Below, piece after piece: positions 56,032 through 64,000 of a DNA stretch of 64,000 bases; the first letter of the stretch is position 1; each line of letters starts with the position of its first letter. Source of the stretch: Streptomyces spinosus (GTDB lineage: Bacteria; Actinomycetota; Actinomycetes; Streptomycetales; Streptomycetaceae); NCBI RefSeq assembly GCF_020400655.1, contig NZ_JAINRC010000001.1:124001-188000 (forward strand), written 5' to 3'. The position numbers and the translations under genes were made by a program. Under the pieces are notes generated by a model. The model saw only the letters and a program-made list of their open reading frames with translations. It had not been told where the DNA came from and searched no databases.

Positions 56032-56976
56032 ATGCGTCGCGTCCGGTACGAGTCCACCGGCGGTCCCCTGTTCGTCGAGGAGGCGCCCGTCCCCGCGCCC
56101 GGCCCCGGAGAGCTGCTCGTGCGCTGCGCGGCCGTCGGCGTCACGCTGCCGATGGTCCGCAAGGTCACCGAGGCCGCGGAGCCCGTGCCGCTGGGCGGTG
56201 AGATCGCGGGCGAGGTGGTGGCGGCCGGCGAGGGCGTGACCCGCTTCCACCCCGGCGACCGCGTGACCGGACTGTGCTTCGGGCACGGGTACGCCGAGTA
56301 CGCCCTGCTGCACGAGGCCATGACCTCACCGGTGCCGGACGGCGCCGACGCCGTGACCGCGGTGGCGCTGGTGCGCAGCGGCCTGGTGGCACGAGGGGCG
56401 CTGGAGGCGGCCCGCCTCGCACCGGGAGAGTCGGCCCTCGTCACGGCCGCGGCGAGCGGCGTGGGGCATCTCGCGGTGCAGCTGGCGCGGGCGCTGGGCG
56501 CGGGGCGGGTGGTGGGGGCCGTGTCCGGGCCGGGGAACACGGAGGGCGTGGCCGGCCGGACCAAGGCGGACTTCGTGCGCTCGCTCGGCGCGGACGGCTG
56601 TGTGCGGTACGGCGACGCCGGTTGGGGCGATCCCGTCGACTGCGTCCTGGACGCCGTCGGCGGCGACCTGCTCACCCCGGCCCTCGCCGCGCTCGCCCCG
56701 CACGGCCGCCTGGTCGCCTACAGCTCCGGTGGCGGCACCGTGCGGGCGTACGACCTGCTGGTGGGGGCCAAGTCGGTGATCGGCTTCCAGATGGCGCTGA
56801 TCGCCCGCGGCCGGCCGGAGCTGTACGAGCGGTGGCGGCGGGAGCTGTGGCGGCTGTTCGCGGAGGGCGCCCTGAAGCCCGCCGTGCACGGGGAGTTCGC
56901 CCTGGAGGACGCGGCGGCGGCGCACCGGGTGGTCACGGGCCGGGCCAACCTCGGCAAGGTGGTCCTGCGCCCCTGA
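56032..56976 (+). CDS. Zinc-independent alcohol dehydrogenase / quinone oxidoreductase family
   Basis: 314 residues from ATG 56032 with GGGAGG six bases upstream. GroES-like N-terminal domain (PGPGELLVRCAAVGVTLPMV, LGGEIAGEVVAAGEGVTRFHPGDRV), then a Rossmann NADPH domain (SALVTAAASGVGHLAVQLARALGAG, DCVLDAVGGDLL). The Cys/His zinc ligands of true alcohol dehydrogenases are missing, which places it with quinone oxidoreductases and enoyl reductases. It probably reduces an electrophilic or quinone-like compound sensed by the divergent MarR regulator. Confidence 0.9.
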   Translation: MRRVRYESTGGPLFVEEAPVPAPGPGELLVRCAAVGVTLPMVRKVTEAAEPVPLGGEIAGEVVAAGEGVTRFHPGDRVTGLCFGHGYAEYALLHEAMTSPVPDGADAVTAVALVRSGLVARGALEAARLAPGESALVTAAASGVGHLAVQLARALGAGRVVGAVSGPGNTEGVAGRTKADFVRSLGADGCVRYGDAGWGDPVDCVLDAVGGDLLTPALAALAPHGRLVAYSSGGGTVRAYDLLVGAKSVIGFQMALIARGRPELYERWRRELWRLFAEGALKPAVHGEFALEDAAAAHRVVTGRANLGKVVLRP

Positions 56977-57044
56977 CCGCCGCACGCTTCTTGTGACCCG
57001 CGCCACTGCCCACTACCGTTCAGGGGACACTCGTTGGACATGGG

Positions 57045-57068
57045 ATGTCCGGATGTCCGTATGTCCGG
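57045..57068 (+). repeat. Three tandem 8-bp units upstream of the sialidase gene
   Basis: ATGTCCGG, ATGTCCGT, ATGTCCGG follow one another directly, ending 21 bases before the GTG start; GGACAT at 57,036 is an inverted partial copy. This could be an operator, or a sequence that misleads start prediction because each unit holds an ATG. Confidence 0.55.
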
Positions 57069-57089
57069 CGGAGGAAGGGCAGGTCGTCC

Positions 57090-58955
57090 GTGCTGTCAGG
57101 TCTTCGCGCCCGTCTCGGAGCCGCACTCGTCACCGCCGCCGGCCTGGTCCTGCCGTTCCTCCCCGCCCATCCGGCGCACGCCCAGCCGGCGGCCGGCTCC
57201 CCGGTGTTCGAGCAGCAGGTGCTGTTCAAGGCCGCCCAGGACCCCGGGTACGCGTGCTTCCGCATCCCGGCGGTCGTCAGGACGGCCGGCGGCACCCTGC
57301 TGGCGTTCGCCGAGGGCCGGGTCCTCAACTGCGGGGACGCGGCCGACATCGACATCGTGCTCAAGCGCTCCACCGACGGCGGGCGCACCTGGGGTCCGTT
57401 GCAGGTGGTCAACGAGGGCGACGGCGACACCCACGGCAACCCGGCGCCCGTCGTGGACCGCGCCACCGGGCGGGTCTGGCTGGCGGAGACGTACAACACC
57501 GGCCGTACGGACAGCGCCAGTTGCACGGTCCCCTGCGACCGCACCCCGCACCTGCAGTACAGCGACGACGACGGCCGTACCTGGTCACCGCCGCGCGACC
57601 TGAGCCCCGAGATCCTCCCCGCCGACTGGAACTCCTGGTACGCCACCGGCCCGGTGCACGGCATCCAGCTCACCCGCGGCCGGTACGCCGGGCGCCTCCT
57701 GTTCGGGGTGAACACCGAGACCTGGGACGGCAGCCGGATCACCGCCAACCACGCGGCCCTGATCGTCAGCGACGACCACGGCGGCCACTGGCGGACCGGC
57801 GCCACCGACACCTGGCCCGTCGCCTCCGACGGCACCTTCCGGCAGAAGCCCTCCGAGCTCACGCTCGCCGAGCGCGGCGACGGCTCGGTCCTGGTCAGCG
57901 GCCGGGAGCAGGACGGCACCGATCTCGGCCACCGCACCCAGGCCGTCAGCCGCGACGGCGGGAGCAGCTTCACCGCCCCCTTCCGCGACCTGCCGGACCT
58001 GTACGCCCCGCAGGTGCAGGGATCGCTGCTGCGGCTGGGCGACCGCCTCCTGCTCGCCTGCCCCGGCGATCCCGACCGGCGGCGCACGATGATGATCCGC
58101 TCCTCCTACGACGGCGGCCGGACCTGGGACGGCGTCGACCGCGGCACGGTGGTCACCACGGACTGGTCCGGCTACTCCGACCTGGTGCGCGCCGGCTCCG
58201 GCACGGTCGGCCTGCTGTACGAGGGCGGCGCGGTGGACGCCCGCGACGAGATCCGCTTCGCCCGCTTCACCGAGGACTGGCTGACCCCGCGCCGCGGCCC
58301 CGACCCGGTCACCGCCGACCTCGCCCCGCACGCCCGGCCGGCGGCGGTGCTCGGCGGGCCGCGGGAGACGGACGGGGCGTTCGGGGGCGCGCTGGAGTTC
58401 GACGGCACCGACGACGCCGTACGACTGCCGTACCGCGCCGGGCTGCCGCTGGGCACGAAGGACTTCACGGTGTCGCTGTGGTTCCGGTACGCGGCGACGG
58501 CCGGGGAGCAGCCGCTGCTGTGGATGGGCGGGATCGGCACCAGCCAGCCGCAGGTGTGGCTGCGCGGGGAGCCGGCGGACCACCGGGTGCGGGGGCTGAT
58601 CACCGTGCGGAACGGGGCCGCCCCGCCGCAGACCGCGGCCGTGCGCACCGACACCGCGTACAACGACGGCCGGTGGCACCACGCGGTGCTCCGCCGCGGC
58701 GGAGGCCTGCTGTCGCTCTCCGTCGACGGTGCGCTGTCGTCCGCCGCCGACGTGCCGGGCTCGGTCAGCCGCAACTCGCCCTTCGGCGTGCACCTCGGTC
58801 AGCGCATGGACAGCCGGGCCTTCCTCACCGGCGCGCTGGACGAGGTACGCGTCTGGGACCGGGCACTCACCGACGCCGAACTCGCCGACCCGAAGGTGCA
58901 GCGCTCACCGCAGGACACCGTCCTGTGGCTGCCCCTGGACCACGTGCGCGGCTGA
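57090..58955 (+). CDS. Secreted exo-alpha-sialidase with LamG-like domain
   Basis: 621 residues from GTG 57090 with AGG six bases upstream. Signal peptide: RARLGAALVTAAGLVLPFL with a probable cut after AHPAHA. The six-bladed sialidase domain (about 40-390) has the FRIP motif (ACFRIPAVVRT) and Asp boxes STDGGRTWG, SDDDGRTWS, SDDHGGHW, SRDGGSSF and SSYDGGRTW. The C-terminal LamG/concanavalin-like domain (about 430-615) has DGTDDAVRLPYRAGLP and ALDEVRVWDRALTDAE. It releases terminal sialic acid outside the cell; the LamG domain may bind carbohydrate. The gene end overlaps the convergent symporter gene by 51 bases. Confidence 0.93.
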   Translation: MLSGLRARLGAALVTAAGLVLPFLPAHPAHAQPAAGSPVFEQQVLFKAAQDPGYACFRIPAVVRTAGGTLLAFAEGRVLNCGDAADIDIVLKRSTDGGRTWGPLQVVNEGDGDTHGNPAPVVDRATGRVWLAETYNTGRTDSASCTVPCDRTPHLQYSDDDGRTWSPPRDLSPEILPADWNSWYATGPVHGIQLTRGRYAGRLLFGVNTETWDGSRITANHAALIVSDDHGGHWRTGATDTWPVASDGTFRQKPSELTLAERGDGSVLVSGREQDGTDLGHRTQAVSRDGGSSFTAPFRDLPDLYAPQVQGSLLRLGDRLLLACPGDPDRRRTMMIRSSYDGGRTWDGVDRGTVVTTDWSGYSDLVRAGSGTVGLLYEGGAVDARDEIRFARFTEDWLTPRRGPDPVTADLAPHARPAAVLGGPRETDGAFGGALEFDGTDDAVRLPYRAGLPLGTKDFTVSLWFRYAATAGEQPLLWMGGIGTSQPQVWLRGEPADHRVRGLITVRNGAAPPQTAAVRTDTAYNDGRWHHAVLRRGGGLLSLSVDGALSSAADVPGSVSRNSPFGVHLGQRMDSRAFLTGALDEVRVWDRALTDAELADPKVQRSPQDTVLWLPLDHVRG

Positions 58956-59945
58956 CGCCCCGGCCGCGTCCACGGCCTCCGGGTCACGGGCACGCCGCTT
59001 GGCGATGACCGCGCACACCATCAGCTGCATCTGGTGGAACAGCATCAGCGGCAGCACGGCCAGCGAGGCGTGGGCGCCGAACAGGACGCTCGCCATCGGC
59101 AGCCCGGAGGCGAGGGACTTCTTCGACCCGGCGAACTGGATGGCGATCCGGTCCCCCCGGCCGAAGCCGAGCGCCTTGGCGCCGTACCAGGTCAGTGCCA
59201 GCATCACCGCCAGCAGGACGGCCTCGACGCCGAGCAGCCCGGCCAGCCGCGCGGGGCCGGCCTGGTGCCAGATGCCCTGGTTCACGCCCTCGCTGAACGC
59301 GGTGTAGACGACCAGCAGGATCGAGCCGCGGTCGACCAGCCCGAGGACCTTCTTGTGCCGGGTGACGAACCCGCCGATCCAGCGCCGCAGCAGTTGCCCG
59401 GCGAGGAACGGCACCAGCAACTGGAGCACGATCTTCACCACCGAGTCGGCGGAGAACCCGACCGCCTCACCGCCGAGCAGCCCCGCCGCGAGCAGCGGTG
59501 TGAGGACGATGCCGGCGAGGGAGGAGAAGGAGCCGGCGCAGATCGCGGCGGGCACGTTGCCCCGGGCGATCGAGGTGAACGCGATGGACGACTGGATGGT
59601 GGACGGCACCAGCGTCAGGAACAGCAGGCCCTGGTAGAGGGGCTGGGTCAGCAGGACCGGCACCAGCCCGCGCGCGGCCAGCCCGAACACCGGGAACACG
59701 ACGAAGGTGCAGGTCAGCACGGTGACGTGCAGACGCCAGTGCTTGAGCCCGTCCAGCGCCTCGCGGGTGGACAGCCGGGCACCGTAGAGGAAGAAGAGGA
59801 ACCCGATCGCGGCCGTGGAGGCACCCGAGGTCACGTCGGCCGCGGTGCCCCGGGCCGGCAGGAGCGCGGCGAGACCGACCGTGCCGAGCAGCAGCACGAT
59901 GTACGGGTCGATCGGCATCCAGGTCGGCCGGCGCAGGCGTTTCAC
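58905..59945 (-). CDS. Bile acid:Na+ symporter family protein
   Basis: 346 residues with about ten hydrophobic segments. Family motifs: FLFFLYGARLSTREALDGLKHW, LVPSTIQSSIAFTSIARGNVPAAI (core sodium-site region), LVPFLAGQLLRRW and IAIQFAGSKKSLASGLPMASVLF. The GSKKSLA pattern is typical of the YfeH/SLC10A7-like bacterial branch, whose substrates are small organic ions rather than bile acids. It is divergent from a LysR regulator, which likely controls it. The last 17 codons are antisense to the sialidase gene. Confidence 0.9.
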   Translation of the reverse strand: MKRLRRPTWMPIDPYIVLLLGTVGLAALLPARGTAADVTSGASTAAIGFLFFLYGARLSTREALDGLKHWRLHVTVLTCTFVVFPVFGLAARGLVPVLLTQPLYQGLLFLTLVPSTIQSSIAFTSIARGNVPAAICAGSFSSLAGIVLTPLLAAGLLGGEAVGFSADSVVKIVLQLLVPFLAGQLLRRWIGGFVTRHKKVLGLVDRGSILLVVYTAFSEGVNQGIWHQAGPARLAGLLGVEAVLLAVMLALTWYGAKALGFGRGDRIAIQFAGSKKSLASGLPMASVLFGAHASLAVLPLMLFHQMQLMVCAVIAKRRARDPEAVDAAGASAAHVVQGQPQDGVLR

Positions 59946-60021
59946 GGTGCTCCGATTGCAGTGGGTGACGTGCGGTCGCGGGCCCGCAGGGCCCCCCTCG
60001 ATTGTCCTCCTGCGCCCGTTG

Positions 60022-60037
60022 ATCGGGAATCCCGGAT
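60022..60037. promoter_or_regulatory. Imperfect palindrome between symporter and LysR genes
   Basis: ATCGGGAATCCCGGAT is an almost symmetric 16-mer in the 213-base divergent region. Size and position suit a LysR-type binding site. Confidence 0.4.
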
Positions 60038-60158
60038 ACCGCTCTGACTGTCATCACGTCCGGCGATGACCGCGCCGAGACCCTTCGTCCGGACCGGGCC
60101 GGATCCGGGACCCCGCGAGCCCGGCCCTATCCCGACGAAAGACCCTAGGCTCGGCGTC

Positions 60159-61028
60159 GTGTACGAACCGACCCACCTGCGCACCTTCCTGGCGGTCGCC
60201 CAGACGCTGAGCTTCACGCAGGCCGCCCGGCGGCTGGGGCTGCGCCAGTCCACGGTCAGCCAGCACGTGCGGCGGCTGGAGGACGCGGCCGGCCGGCAGC
60301 TGTTCTCCCGGGACACCCACTCGGTGGAGCTGACCGAGGACGGCGAGGCGATGCTGGGGTTCGCCCGCCGCATCCTGGAGGTGCACGAGCAGGCGACGGC
60401 GTTCTTCACGGGCACGCGCGTGCGTGGCCGGCTGCGCTTCGGCGCCTCGGAGGACTTCGTCCTGACCCGGCTGCCGGAGATCCTGGAGGCGTTCCGCCAC
60501 GACCATCCGGAGGTCGACCTGGAGCTCACGGTCGAGCTGTCCGGCACCCTGCACGAGCGGCTGGCCGCCGGGAAGCTCGACCTGGTGCTCGCCAAGCGCC
60601 TCCCCCAGGATCCGCGCGGCGAGCTGGTCTGGCGGGACGACCTCGTGTGGATCGGCGCCGAGCGGCTGCGGCTGGAACCCGACCGGCCCGTTCCGCTGAT
60701 CGTGTACCCGCCACCGGGCATCACCCGCGCCCGCGCGCTGGAGGTGCTGGAGCGGCAGGGCCGTGACTGGCGGATCGTGTGCACGAGCGGCAGTCTCAGC
60801 GGGCTGATCGCGGCGGCCCGCGCCGGTCTCGGCGTGATGGCCCACTCCCGGCGGCTGATCCCGCCGGGGCTGTTCCGGCTGCCCGACCGGGCCGGCCTGC
60901 CCGACCTGGGCAAGGTCGACTTCGTCCTCGTCCACGGTCACCGCCGGGGCCCGGCCGGGGCCGCCGCGCACGCCCTGGCGGCGGCGGTCCTGGCGGGCGG
61001 CGAGCGACTGCGCCGCAGGAGCGACTGA
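60159..61028 (+). CDS. LysR-family regulator
   Basis: 289 residues from GTG 60159. TAGGCT ends seven bases before this GTG with no ribosome site between, so the mRNA is probably leaderless. Winged helix at 1-65 (HLRTFLAVAQTLSFTQAARR, LGLRQSTVSQHVRRLEDAAG); the substrate-binding domain begins near 90 (RGRLRFGASEDFVLTRLPEI). LysR proteins usually control a divergent gene, here the symporter. The effector is unknown. Confidence 0.92.
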   Translation: MYEPTHLRTFLAVAQTLSFTQAARRLGLRQSTVSQHVRRLEDAAGRQLFSRDTHSVELTEDGEAMLGFARRILEVHEQATAFFTGTRVRGRLRFGASEDFVLTRLPEILEAFRHDHPEVDLELTVELSGTLHERLAAGKLDLVLAKRLPQDPRGELVWRDDLVWIGAERLRLEPDRPVPLIVYPPPGITRARALEVLERQGRDWRIVCTSGSLSGLIAAARAGLGVMAHSRRLIPPGLFRLPDRAGLPDLGKVDFVLVHGHRRGPAGAAAHALAAAVLAGGERLRRRSD

Positions 61029-61262
61029 CCCACGGCCCGGCCCCGGCCGGTGCGCCGGTCACGCGGCGCGGCGTCGGCCCGGCGCGCTCACGGCGGACGC
61101 GGTGCGCGGCCGGTGTCACGCCGGGGACACCGGCCGGGCCCGCGCGGACGCGGGAGTCCACGTCACGGCGGCCCTCGGCCGAGGCGTGGCCCCCCGCGTC
61201 CACACGCGCGCGGGGCCGTAACCGGCGCGTACAGATTCGGTGGAGATTACGGCACCGAAACT

Positions 61263-61278
61263 TACTGACTGGTCAGTA
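61263..61278. promoter_or_regulatory. TetR-type palindrome upstream of the acyl-CoA ligase gene
   Basis: TACTGAC-TG-GTCAGTA has perfect seven-base arms. It resembles operators of TetR-family regulators of fatty acid metabolism. It is the only notable site in the 422-base gap (61,029-61,450), which otherwise shows no gene. No TetR gene is in the window, so the regulator would act from elsewhere. Confidence 0.65.
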
Positions 61279-61450
61279 GTTGTGTCCGGCCCTTCCCCAT
61301 GTGCGGGCATTTCGAGGCCGCCTTCCAGGCGGAACGTGAGGTTTGCTCGGTTTCCGCACCCCTCCCGCACGCCGACCGGGTGGGGTAGCTTTCACGGCGC
61401 TGTGCGGTGCGTGGACCAACGTCACTGAGGCGCGAACACGGGGAGCGAGG

Positions 61451-63277
61451 TTGCGCGAGTTCACCAACCCTCCGTTGGCGTCGCCGTCGCCGGTGGGCGG
61501 TCTGGCAGACGTCGTCTTCGACCATGCCCGGACGGACCCGCTGCACATCGCACTCGGCCGCAAGGACGCCTCGGGGCAGTGGCGGGACGTCACCGCCGCC
61601 GAGTTCCGCGACGAGGTCATGGCCCTCGCCAAGGGCCTGCTGGCCTCCGGCATCCGCTTCGGCGACCGGGTCGCGATCATGTCCCGCACCCGCTACGAGT
61701 GGACCCTGTTCGACTTCGCCCTGTGGACCATCGGCGCCCAGGTGGTGCCCGTCTACCCCACGTCCTCGGCCGAGCAGTGCTTCTGGATGCTGTACGACGC
61801 CGAGGTGGCCGCGGCGATCGTCGAGCACGAGGACCACGCGATGACCATCGCCACCGTCATCGACCGGCTGCCGCGGCTGCGCCGGCTGTGGCAGCTGGAC
61901 GCGGGCTGTGTGCAGGAGCTGTACGACGCGGGGGCGCACCTGGACGACGACGTGGTGCACCGGCACCGGGAGGCGGTGACCCCGGAGTCGGTGGCCACCG
62001 TCATCTACACCTCCGGCACCACCGGCCGCCCCAAGGGCTGCGTGATCTCCCACGGCAACTTCATGTTCGAGGCGGACACGGTGATCCAGCGCTGGGAGCC
62101 GGTGTTCCACTCGAAGAAGGGCGACGAGGCGTCGACGCTGCTGTTCCTGCCGCTGGCGCACGTCTTCGGCCGGATGGTGGAGGTCGCCGCGATCCGCGGC
62201 CGGGTCCGCTTCGGGCACCAGCCGCAGCTGCACGCCGCCGCCCTCCTGCCCGACCTGGCCGCCTTCCAGCCGACGTTCGTCCTCGCGGTGCCGTACATCT
62301 TCGAGAAGGTGTTCAACGCGGCCCGCCGCAAGGCCGAGAAGGAGGGCAAGGCGGGGCCGTTCGAGAAGGCCGTCGACATCGCTGTCAGGTACGCGGAGGC
62401 GGTCGAGGCGAAGGCATGGGGCACCGGGCCCGGCCCGTCGGCGGGACTGCGGATGCAGCACCAGCTCTTCGACAAGCTGGTGTACGCCAAGGTCCGGGCC
62501 GCGATGGGCGGCCGGATCCGGAACGCGATGTCGGGCGGATCGGCGATGGACCGCCGGCTGGGCCTGTTCTTCGCGGGCGCGGGCGTGCAGATCTACGAGG
62601 GGTACGGCCTGACCGAGTCGACGGCCGCGGCGACCGCCAACCCGCCCGAGCGCACCCGCTACGGCACCGTGGGCCAGGCCATCCCGGGCATGACCGTGCA
62701 CATCGCCGACGACGGGGAGATCTGGCTGCGCGGCGCGAACGTCTTCCAGGGGTACCTGAACAACCCCAAGGCCACCGACCAGACCCTGCACGACGGCTGG
62801 CTCGCCACCGGCGACCTCGGCTCCCTGGACGAGGACGGTTATCTGACCATCACCGGCCGCAAGAAGGAGATCCTGGTGACCTCCGGCGGCAAGAGCGTCT
62901 CCCCGGGCGTGCTGGAGGAGCGGGTGCGCGAACACCCGCTGGTCAACCAGTGCATCGTCGTCGGCAACGACCGCCCGTACATCGCGGCCCTGGTCACCCT
63001 CGACCAGGAGGCGGTCGAGCACTGGCTCCAGATGCGCGGCAAGCCGAGGATGACCCCGGCCGAGCTGGTGCACGACCCGGACCTGGAGACGGAGGTGCGG
63101 CGGGCGGTGGTCGCCGCCAACACCCTCGTCTCCCAGGCCGAGTCGATCCGCACCTTCCGCATCCTGGCCCAGCCGTTCACCGAGGAGCACGGCCTGCTGA
63201 CCCCGTCGCTGAAACTGAAGCGGAAGGCCATCGAGAAGGCGTACGCGAACGAGGTCGAGGCCCTCTACCGGAGCTGA
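61451..63277 (+). CDS. Long-chain fatty acyl-CoA ligase (AMP-forming)
   Basis: 608 residues from TTG 61451 with GGGGAG five bases upstream; upstream extensions are not supported. AMP-binding enzyme: P-loop VIYTSGTTGRPKGCV (about 186), YEGYGLTESTAA (about 383), GWLATGDLGSLDEDGYL, and the C-terminal catalytic Lys near SLKLKRKAIEKAY. It activates long-chain fatty acids to acyl-CoA with ATP, at the membrane-cytosol border. Length and motif set are normal for the FadD15-like branch. The palindrome at 61,263 suggests acyl-responsive repression. Confidence 0.92.
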   Translation: MREFTNPPLASPSPVGGLADVVFDHARTDPLHIALGRKDASGQWRDVTAAEFRDEVMALAKGLLASGIRFGDRVAIMSRTRYEWTLFDFALWTIGAQVVPVYPTSSAEQCFWMLYDAEVAAAIVEHEDHAMTIATVIDRLPRLRRLWQLDAGCVQELYDAGAHLDDDVVHRHREAVTPESVATVIYTSGTTGRPKGCVISHGNFMFEADTVIQRWEPVFHSKKGDEASTLLFLPLAHVFGRMVEVAAIRGRVRFGHQPQLHAAALLPDLAAFQPTFVLAVPYIFEKVFNAARRKAEKEGKAGPFEKAVDIAVRYAEAVEAKAWGTGPGPSAGLRMQHQLFDKLVYAKVRAAMGGRIRNAMSGGSAMDRRLGLFFAGAGVQIYEGYGLTESTAAATANPPERTRYGTVGQAIPGMTVHIADDGEIWLRGANVFQGYLNNPKATDQTLHDGWLATGDLGSLDEDGYLTITGRKKEILVTSGGKSVSPGVLEERVREHPLVNQCIVVGNDRPYIAALVTLDQEAVEHWLQMRGKPRMTPAELVHDPDLETEVRRAVVAANTLVSQAESIRTFRILAQPFTEEHGLLTPSLKLKRKAIEKAYANEVEALYRS

Positions 63278-63363
63278 GCGGGTCGGTGCCCCGGTCGGTC
63301 GCGGCGGATTCCGCGGTCAGGAATGCGAAGCGGCCCGTGATCGTTGACCATGGAGGTACCACC

Positions 63364-63396
63364 TTGTCGACAACCGAAGGATCAAGAGGCTCGTGA
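63364..63396 (+). CDS. Possible ten-codon leader ORF before the aldo/keto reductase
   Basis: TTG at 63364 is preceded by a strong GGAGG seven bases upstream and opens a frame [10 protein letters not shown] ending in a TGA that overlaps the reductase GTG (GTGA). The reductase GTG itself has only a weakly placed site. It may be a translated leader that couples to the reductase, or the strong site may indicate a sequencing frameshift in the true N-terminus. Confidence 0.4.
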   Translation: MSTTEGSRGS

Positions 63397-64000
63397 GCAG
63401 CAAGGTCCCCCCGATCATCCTCAACAACGGCGTCGAGATGCCCCAGCTGGGCTTCGGCGTCTGGCAGGTGCCGGACGACGAGGCCGAGCGGGCCGTCGCC
63501 ACGGCGCTGGAGGCCGGGTACCGCAGCATCGACACCGCTGCGATCTACGGCAACGAAGAGGGCACCGGCAAGGCCATCGCCGCCTCCGGCCTGCCCCGCG
63601 AGGACGTCTTCGTCACCACCAAGCTCTGGAACGGCGACCACGGTTACGACTCCACCCTGCGCGCGTTCGACACGTCGCTGGAGAAGCTCGGGCTCGACTA
63701 CGTCGACCTCTACCTGATCCACTGGCCGCTGCCGTCCCGGGGTACGTACATCGACACCTACAAGGCGTTCGAGAAGCTGCACGCCGACGGCCGCGTCCGC
63801 GCCATCGGCGTCTCCAACTTCCTTCCCGAGCACCTGCGGCGGCTCGTCGAGGAGACCTCGGTCATCCCCGCCGTGAACCAGATCGAGCTGCACCCGCACC
63901 TCCAGCAGCGCGAGGCGCGCGAGTTCCACGCGGAGCAGGGCATCGCCACCGAGGCCTGGTCGCCGCTCGGCCAGGGCAAGGGCCTGCTGGAGGTCCCGGC
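63393..64000 (+). CDS. Aldo/keto reductase (3' end outside window)
   Basis: The first 202 codons are visible from GTG 63393. TIM-barrel aldo/keto reductase with the tetrad intact: Asp in [13 protein letters not shown] (about 48), Tyr in AIYG, Lys in FVTTKLWN and His in [17 protein letters not shown] and [13 protein letters not shown] follow. It is an NADPH-dependent carbonyl reductase, most like the 2,5-diketogluconate reductase group; the substrate cannot be told. The start is uncertain (see the leader ORF just before it). Confidence 0.9.
   Translation, partial: MSSKVPPIILNNGVEMPQLGFGVWQVPDDEAERAVATALEAGYRSIDTAAIYGNEEGTGKAIAASGLPREDVFVTTKLWNGDHGYDSTLRAFDTSLEKLGLDYVDLYLIHWPLPSRGTYIDTYKAFEKLHADGRVRAIGVSNFLPEHLRRLVEETSVIPAVNQIELHPHLQQREAREFHAEQGIATEAWSPLGQGKGLLEVP

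Overview
The window looks like a chromosomal segment of a high-GC actinomycete, most likely Streptomyces. Nearly every codon ends in G or C, GTG and TTG starts are frequent, neighbouring genes often overlap by four bases (ATGA/GTGA), and typical Streptomyces families are present: a DUF5753 helix-turn-helix/DUF397 pair, a cytoplasmic Ser/Thr kinase, EcsC and OFA-family transporters. No integrase, transposase, plasmid origin or CRISPR array was seen.

Left part (1 to about 31,300) reads as a defence-rich accessory region. It opens with a minus-strand, translationally coupled four-gene operon (9035 down to 1, running off the window): two proteins I cannot assign, an 1822-residue DEAD/DEAH helicase with cysteine clusters and a DUF1998-like tail, and a fourth gene cut by the window edge. 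Next on the minus strand come a protein with a C-terminal RNase H fold, a lipoprotein and a DGQHR/DndB-like protein. Divergent from these are a helix-turn-helix N6-adenine methylase, a complete type I restriction-modification operon (hsdM-hsdS-hsdR) and an AIPR abortive-infection protein. The AIPR gene is bracketed by an imperfect direct repeat of the hsdR 3' end, a trace of insertion. A DUF397/HTH pair, a Ser/Thr kinase, a RelE-like/UvrD helicase and EcsC follow, and then tRNA-Leu(GAG).

Middle part (31,940 to 54,748) is a coherent oxalate/formate catabolic cluster. The minus-strand genes are aldehyde dehydrogenase, sucD and sucC. The plus-strand genes are an oxalyl-CoA decarboxylase-like ThDP enzyme, formyl-CoA transferase, an ADP-forming acyl-CoA synthetase and two OFA (oxalate/formate) transporters. 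A GntR/FadR-type regulator, a KAS III-like enzyme and a third OFA transporter with an overlapping 42-residue small subunit follow. The last operon carries a ketopantoate-reductase-like protein, an NAD-type formate dehydrogenase and FdhD. Expected flow: oxalate enters, frc makes oxalyl-CoA, the decarboxylase gives formyl-CoA plus CO2, CoA is passed on, and formate is oxidised to CO2 with electrons delivered to NAD. Three intergenic regions share exact 9-10-base words built on ACTGTA, suggesting one regulon, plausibly under the local GntR. Two oddities stand out. A 251-bp tandem duplication at the sucC/sucD junction creates a chimeric ORF. The formate dehydrogenase catalytic subunit lacks its N-terminal Fe-S domain, which is instead encoded two genes downstream.

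Right part (54,925 to 64,000) is ordinary Streptomyces content: an isochorismatase-fold protein, MarR with a zinc-free alcohol dehydrogenase/quinone oxidoreductase, a secreted sialidase with a LamG-like domain, a bile-acid/Na+ symporter-family protein divergent from a LysR regulator, a long-chain acyl-CoA ligase behind a TetR-type palindrome, and a partial aldo/keto reductase.
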